Assembly (NCBI RefSeq): GCF_024808255.1
Contig: NZ_JANTYS010000036.1
Coordinates: 1 to 50,243 of the forward strand
Origin: Mucilaginibacter dorajii
Lineage (GTDB): Bacteria; Bacteroidota; Bacteroidia; Sphingobacteriales; Sphingobacteriaceae
Direction: 5' to 3'
DNA length: 50,243 nt
The notes below the pieces were generated by a model. The model was not told where the DNA came from and did no database searches. It worked only from the letters and a program-made list of their open reading frames with translations. A program made the position numbers and the translations under genes. This document shows positions 47,923 to 50,243 of this stretch, piece after piece. Position 1 is the first letter of the stretch, and every line of letters starts with the position of its first letter.

Positions 47923-48930
47923 ATGGAAACTGCTCAACATACCACCATGCAGGCGCTGATTATAGAGGCCGCTAATACAACTTTTAAAACTATTGAAATG
48001 GAACGCCCGGTAGCCGGAGCCGGCCAGGTTTTGGTTAAAATTATAGCCAGCGGGGTAAATCCGCTCGATAACAAGATCCGCACCGGCGGTGCCGCGCATG
48101 CCAGGCAACCGCTGCCGGCAGTTTTAGGGATGGATTTAGCAGGTATTGTTGAAGCCGTAGGGCCGGGCGTTGCCGATTTTAAACCAGGTGATGAAGTTTA
48201 TGGCCTGGCAGGTGGCATTGGCGGTTTGCAGGGTACACTTGCACAATACGGCGTGTTTGATGCCGATCTGTTAGCTAAAAAGCCTGCGAATTTAAGCATG
48301 CGCCAGTCTGCTGTTTTACCACTGGTATTTATTACGGCCTGGGAAGGTTTGGTTGATAGGGCCAAAGTAGCTGAAGGTAAAACCGTATTGATACATGGTG
48401 GTGCAGGCGGGGTAGGGCATGTTGCTGTGCAGATAGCCACCTCATTTGGGGCCCATGTTTATGCAACCGGCAGCCCTAAAGACAAGGCGTATATCGAAAG
48501 TTTGGGTGTAAAATTTATTGATTACCATACCTCTACTGTTGCCGAATATGTAAACCAGTATACCGATGGCGAAGGATTTGATATTGTTTATGATACTGTT
48601 GGCGGCGCTACTTTAGATGCATCATTCGCTGCTGCTAAATTCTATACCGGGCATGTAGTAAGCAGCCTGGGCTGGGGCGAGCATAAACTGGCACCGCTAT
48701 CTTTTAGGGGCGCCACTTATTCAGGCGTGTTTACACTAATGCCTATGATAACCGGCCGCGGCCGCAAGCATCATGGCGAGATCATGCAGGAAGCTACCAA
48801 ACTTGCCGGGGCCGGCAAGTTGATGCCTCTAATTGATCCAAGGCGTTTTACATTGGATACAGCCCAACAGGCACATGATATTATGGAGAGGGGAAAGACC
48901 GAAGGCAAGTTGGTAGTTGATGTAGCATAA
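47923..48930 (+). CDS. NADP-dependent zinc-type alcohol dehydrogenase-like / quinone oxidoreductase
   Basis: The 335-residue MDR-superfamily enzyme has an N-terminal GroES-like domain (VLVKIIASGVNPLDNKIRTG, PAVLGMDLAGIVEAVG) and a Rossmann domain with GGAGGVGHVAVQIA at about 158-171. It lacks the structural-zinc cysteine cluster, so it belongs to the quinone oxidoreductase branch. The substrate is unknown. The divergent AraC gene next to it suggests induction by a small molecule, perhaps a quinone or aldehyde. Confidence 0.88.
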   Translation: METAQHTTMQALIIEAANTTFKTIEMERPVAGAGQVLVKIIASGVNPLDNKIRTGGAAHARQPLPAVLGMDLAGIVEAVGPGVADFKPGDEVYGLAGGIGGLQGTLAQYGVFDADLLAKKPANLSMRQSAVLPLVFITAWEGLVDRAKVAEGKTVLIHGGAGGVGHVAVQIATSFGAHVYATGSPKDKAYIESLGVKFIDYHTSTVAEYVNQYTDGEGFDIVYDTVGGATLDASFAAAKFYTGHVVSSLGWGEHKLAPLSFRGATYSGVFTLMPMITGRGRKHHGEIMQEATKLAGAGKLMPLIDPRRFTLDTAQQAHDIMERGKTEGKLVVDVA

Positions 48931-49102
48931 TCCGACAGCTATTCTTATACACCATTAATTTCCACGCCAATTGGCTGGCTAACCAATCAGTTTGATTTTG
49001 AGTTTGTTATGCCTCTTGTTTCAATCAAACATTCTGCTTAGTTTGGTAGTAGCTTTATACAAGGCATATCAAAATAAACCATTCTTCGACGGGTTTTGAA
49101 AC

Positions 49103-49852
49103 ATGAAGATTATTGCTGGTATCGTTATTTTTATGTTCGCGTGCTTCCGGTTGTCGGCACAAACGGTAACTGTGCTTGCAGATAATCCGGATGACGGTTG
49201 CCGCATTAAGCTTGAAAAGATAAGATCGGGCATGGAAGCGCGACGGAAGAAATATGAGTTTAATGTACAGGAGTATCGCGAAGGCCTGTTTTGCAGCGAA
49301 TGCGGCCGAACCAAAAGCGAAATAGAAGAACGTGCACGCATGAGCTTTAGCCAGCATATCCAGGATGGTTCCGCCCATAACCGCCGTGCACTTGTTGCCT
49401 CTCGCGAGTTATATAACAAGCTGTATACAGAGTACATTACAGACTTCAATCGCCTAAAAGCGGGGTACGATGAACAGTATAACGATTGCGGTGGTGACGC
49501 GGCTTCATTGGCCCTGCAAATTATCACTGATCAGCAACTGCTGCTCTACAAAACAGAACTTGGCGGGTATATAGATATGGACAGGTTTACATGGAGAGAA
49601 CCGGGTAAGGAATATGATTTTTATTATGCCTGGATGCTAAAGATCAGGGTAACTACCTGGCGAACTTTTAGCTTTAGGGCTGTGGGGGATGAAAAGATTA
49701 ACACGCGGGGAGTAGATAATGATATTGAGCGGGCCGGGAGTTTGTTAAACAATTACGTGCAATCTTTAACGGAAAAGCATCCGATGGTTTTTCGTAGTGG
49801 TAATGCGCAATCGATTAGGCAATTTCAGGGTTTGTTTTCAAGGGAGCATTAA
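49103..49852 (+). CDS. secreted protein of unknown function with CxxC
   Basis: The 249-residue protein has a signal peptide (KIIAGIVIFMFACFRLSAQ) cut after SAQ. The mature part is helical and charged. FCSECGRTKSEIEERARMSF gives one CxxC that could bind metal or form a disulfide, and two further Cys lie at about 33 and 133. The C-terminal half has GGYIDMDRFTWREPGKEYDF and no known domain. I do not recognise the family. It is isolated, with the duplicated repeat block downstream. Confidence 0.72.
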   Translation: MKIIAGIVIFMFACFRLSAQTVTVLADNPDDGCRIKLEKIRSGMEARRKKYEFNVQEYREGLFCSECGRTKSEIEERARMSFSQHIQDGSAHNRRALVASRELYNKLYTEYITDFNRLKAGYDEQYNDCGGDAASLALQIITDQQLLLYKTELGGYIDMDRFTWREPGKEYDFYYAWMLKIRVTTWRTFSFRAVGDEKINTRGVDNDIERAGSLLNNYVQSLTEKHPMVFRSGNAQSIRQFQGLFSREH

Positions 49853-49885
49853 TGATGAAGTAATGTAAAACAATGCCGAGTTTTA

Positions 49886-50138
49886 AATCCGCGGCCTCTG
49901 AAGGGGGAAATGACAATATAAAGCTATGTCATTGCGAGGCACGAAGCAATCGCGAACTGAGCAGATTCGCCCTGTATAGCATGTGATTGCTTCGTGCAAT
50001 GACATGATTGACTTGTCATGGGTAGTTGTAAAATCCGCGGCCTCTGAAAGTGGAATGACAATATAAAGCTATGTCATTGCGAGGCACGAAGCAATCGCGA
50101 ACTGTGCAGATCCGCGCTGTATAGCATGCGATTGCTTC
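49886..50138. repeat. tandem pair of a ~115-nt palindromic repeat (TGTCATTGCGAGGCACGAAG)
   Basis: Two copies begin at 49886 and 50032 (period 146): AATCCGCGGCCTCTGAA, then ATGACAATATAAAGCTATG, then TTGCGAGGCACGAAGCAATC. Each holds an inverted end (GATTGCTTCGT...) and can fold as a long stem. In copy 1 the fold is more complete (TGTCATTGC / GCAATGACA); copy 2 ends with a changed tail (TTCGTTCCTACCC). The first 33 and the last 105 bases of the stretch 49853-50243 hold nothing else recognised. Confidence 0.82.
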
Positions 50139-50243
50139 GTTCCTACCCATGACATATTCCTGGACCGCTTACTTTTCAAATCCCCTCTTGAGAGTAATGG
50201 CGCTAACTTAGTTAGTTTATTTGTACTTTTTATACTTTCCTGC

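Noticed and set aside
1..50243. tRNA or rRNA genes
   Set aside because: No cloverleaf with a GTTCRA-type T arm and CCA-adjacent acceptor stem, and no rRNA-like stretch, was recognised when reading the gaps. A tRNA search program would be decisive.

Overview
This window is a chromosomal segment of a Bacteroidota bacterium, most likely in the Sphingobacteriaceae (Mucilaginibacter/Pedobacter type). Evidence for this is the Bacteroidota promoter grammar (TTG, about 19-21 nt, TAnnTTTG) ahead of rplC and of the neighbouring membrane-protein gene, start codons that mostly lack Shine-Dalgarno sequences, map and infA embedded in the ribosomal cluster, zinc-free forms of S14 and L36, and a typical accessory set (four-helix-bundle S23-like protein, PspC/LiaF-like pair, carboxypeptidase-regulatory-like protein, M1 peptidase, C45 hydrolase). 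The genus is inferred from general resemblance, not from a search.

Layout. 1-20.3 kb is a mixed housekeeping and accessory region. It holds a Gfo/Idh/MocA oxidoreductase, a lipoprotein, an RlmI-like methyltransferase, an S23-like gene broken by a 4-bp duplication, an MlaE/MlaF lipid-transport pair, an SDR, a PspC plus LiaF-like pair, a VapBC-type toxin-antitoxin (TA) pair, a NUDIX hydrolase, a prephenate dehydrogenase that resembles the fungal TYR1 type, an M1 aminopeptidase, a C45 hydrolase, an aspartyl protease and a ruined RelBE locus joined to a ruined DUF433 gene. 20.5-36 kb is the S10-spc-alpha ribosomal cluster: rplC-D-W-B, rpsS, rplV, rpsC, rplP, rpmC, rpsQ, rplN-X-E, rpsN, rpsH, rplF-R, rpsE, rpmD, rplO, secY, map, infA, rpmJ, rpsM-K-D, rpoA, rplQ. 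It starts at rplC; rpsJ is not upstream. Two ribosomal proteins have unusual tails: an RGG/PGG-like tail on S3 and an Ala/Glu-rich tail on L17. The cluster ends in a strong terminator. A HicBA cassette follows directly and ends in a near copy of the same terminator.

36.6-50.2 kb holds a GNAT acetyltransferase, dnaK behind a candidate sigma-54-type promoter, a REP-associated tyrosine transposase (RAYT) next to three REP-like units, a second Gfo/Idh/MocA oxidoreductase, a thioredoxin-fold lipoprotein, the conserved trio circularly permuted ATP-grasp / alpha-E / transglutaminase, an AraC regulator divergent from a quinone-reductase-like enzyme, and a secreted protein of unknown function.

The most distinctive signal is between the genes. 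Many intergenic gaps carry hairpin-like blocks built from short repeated words, with a different vocabulary at each site (TATCAAG, GATGTGCAG, TTTGAAAAT, GAGTTTTGA and others), and several lie inside the ribosomal operon. There are also classical dispersed repeats: three diverged copies of an element of about 80 nt, a 107-bp MITE-like palindrome, a C-rich inverted repeat, and a duplicated element at the right end. No tRNA, rRNA, CRISPR array or prophage was seen.
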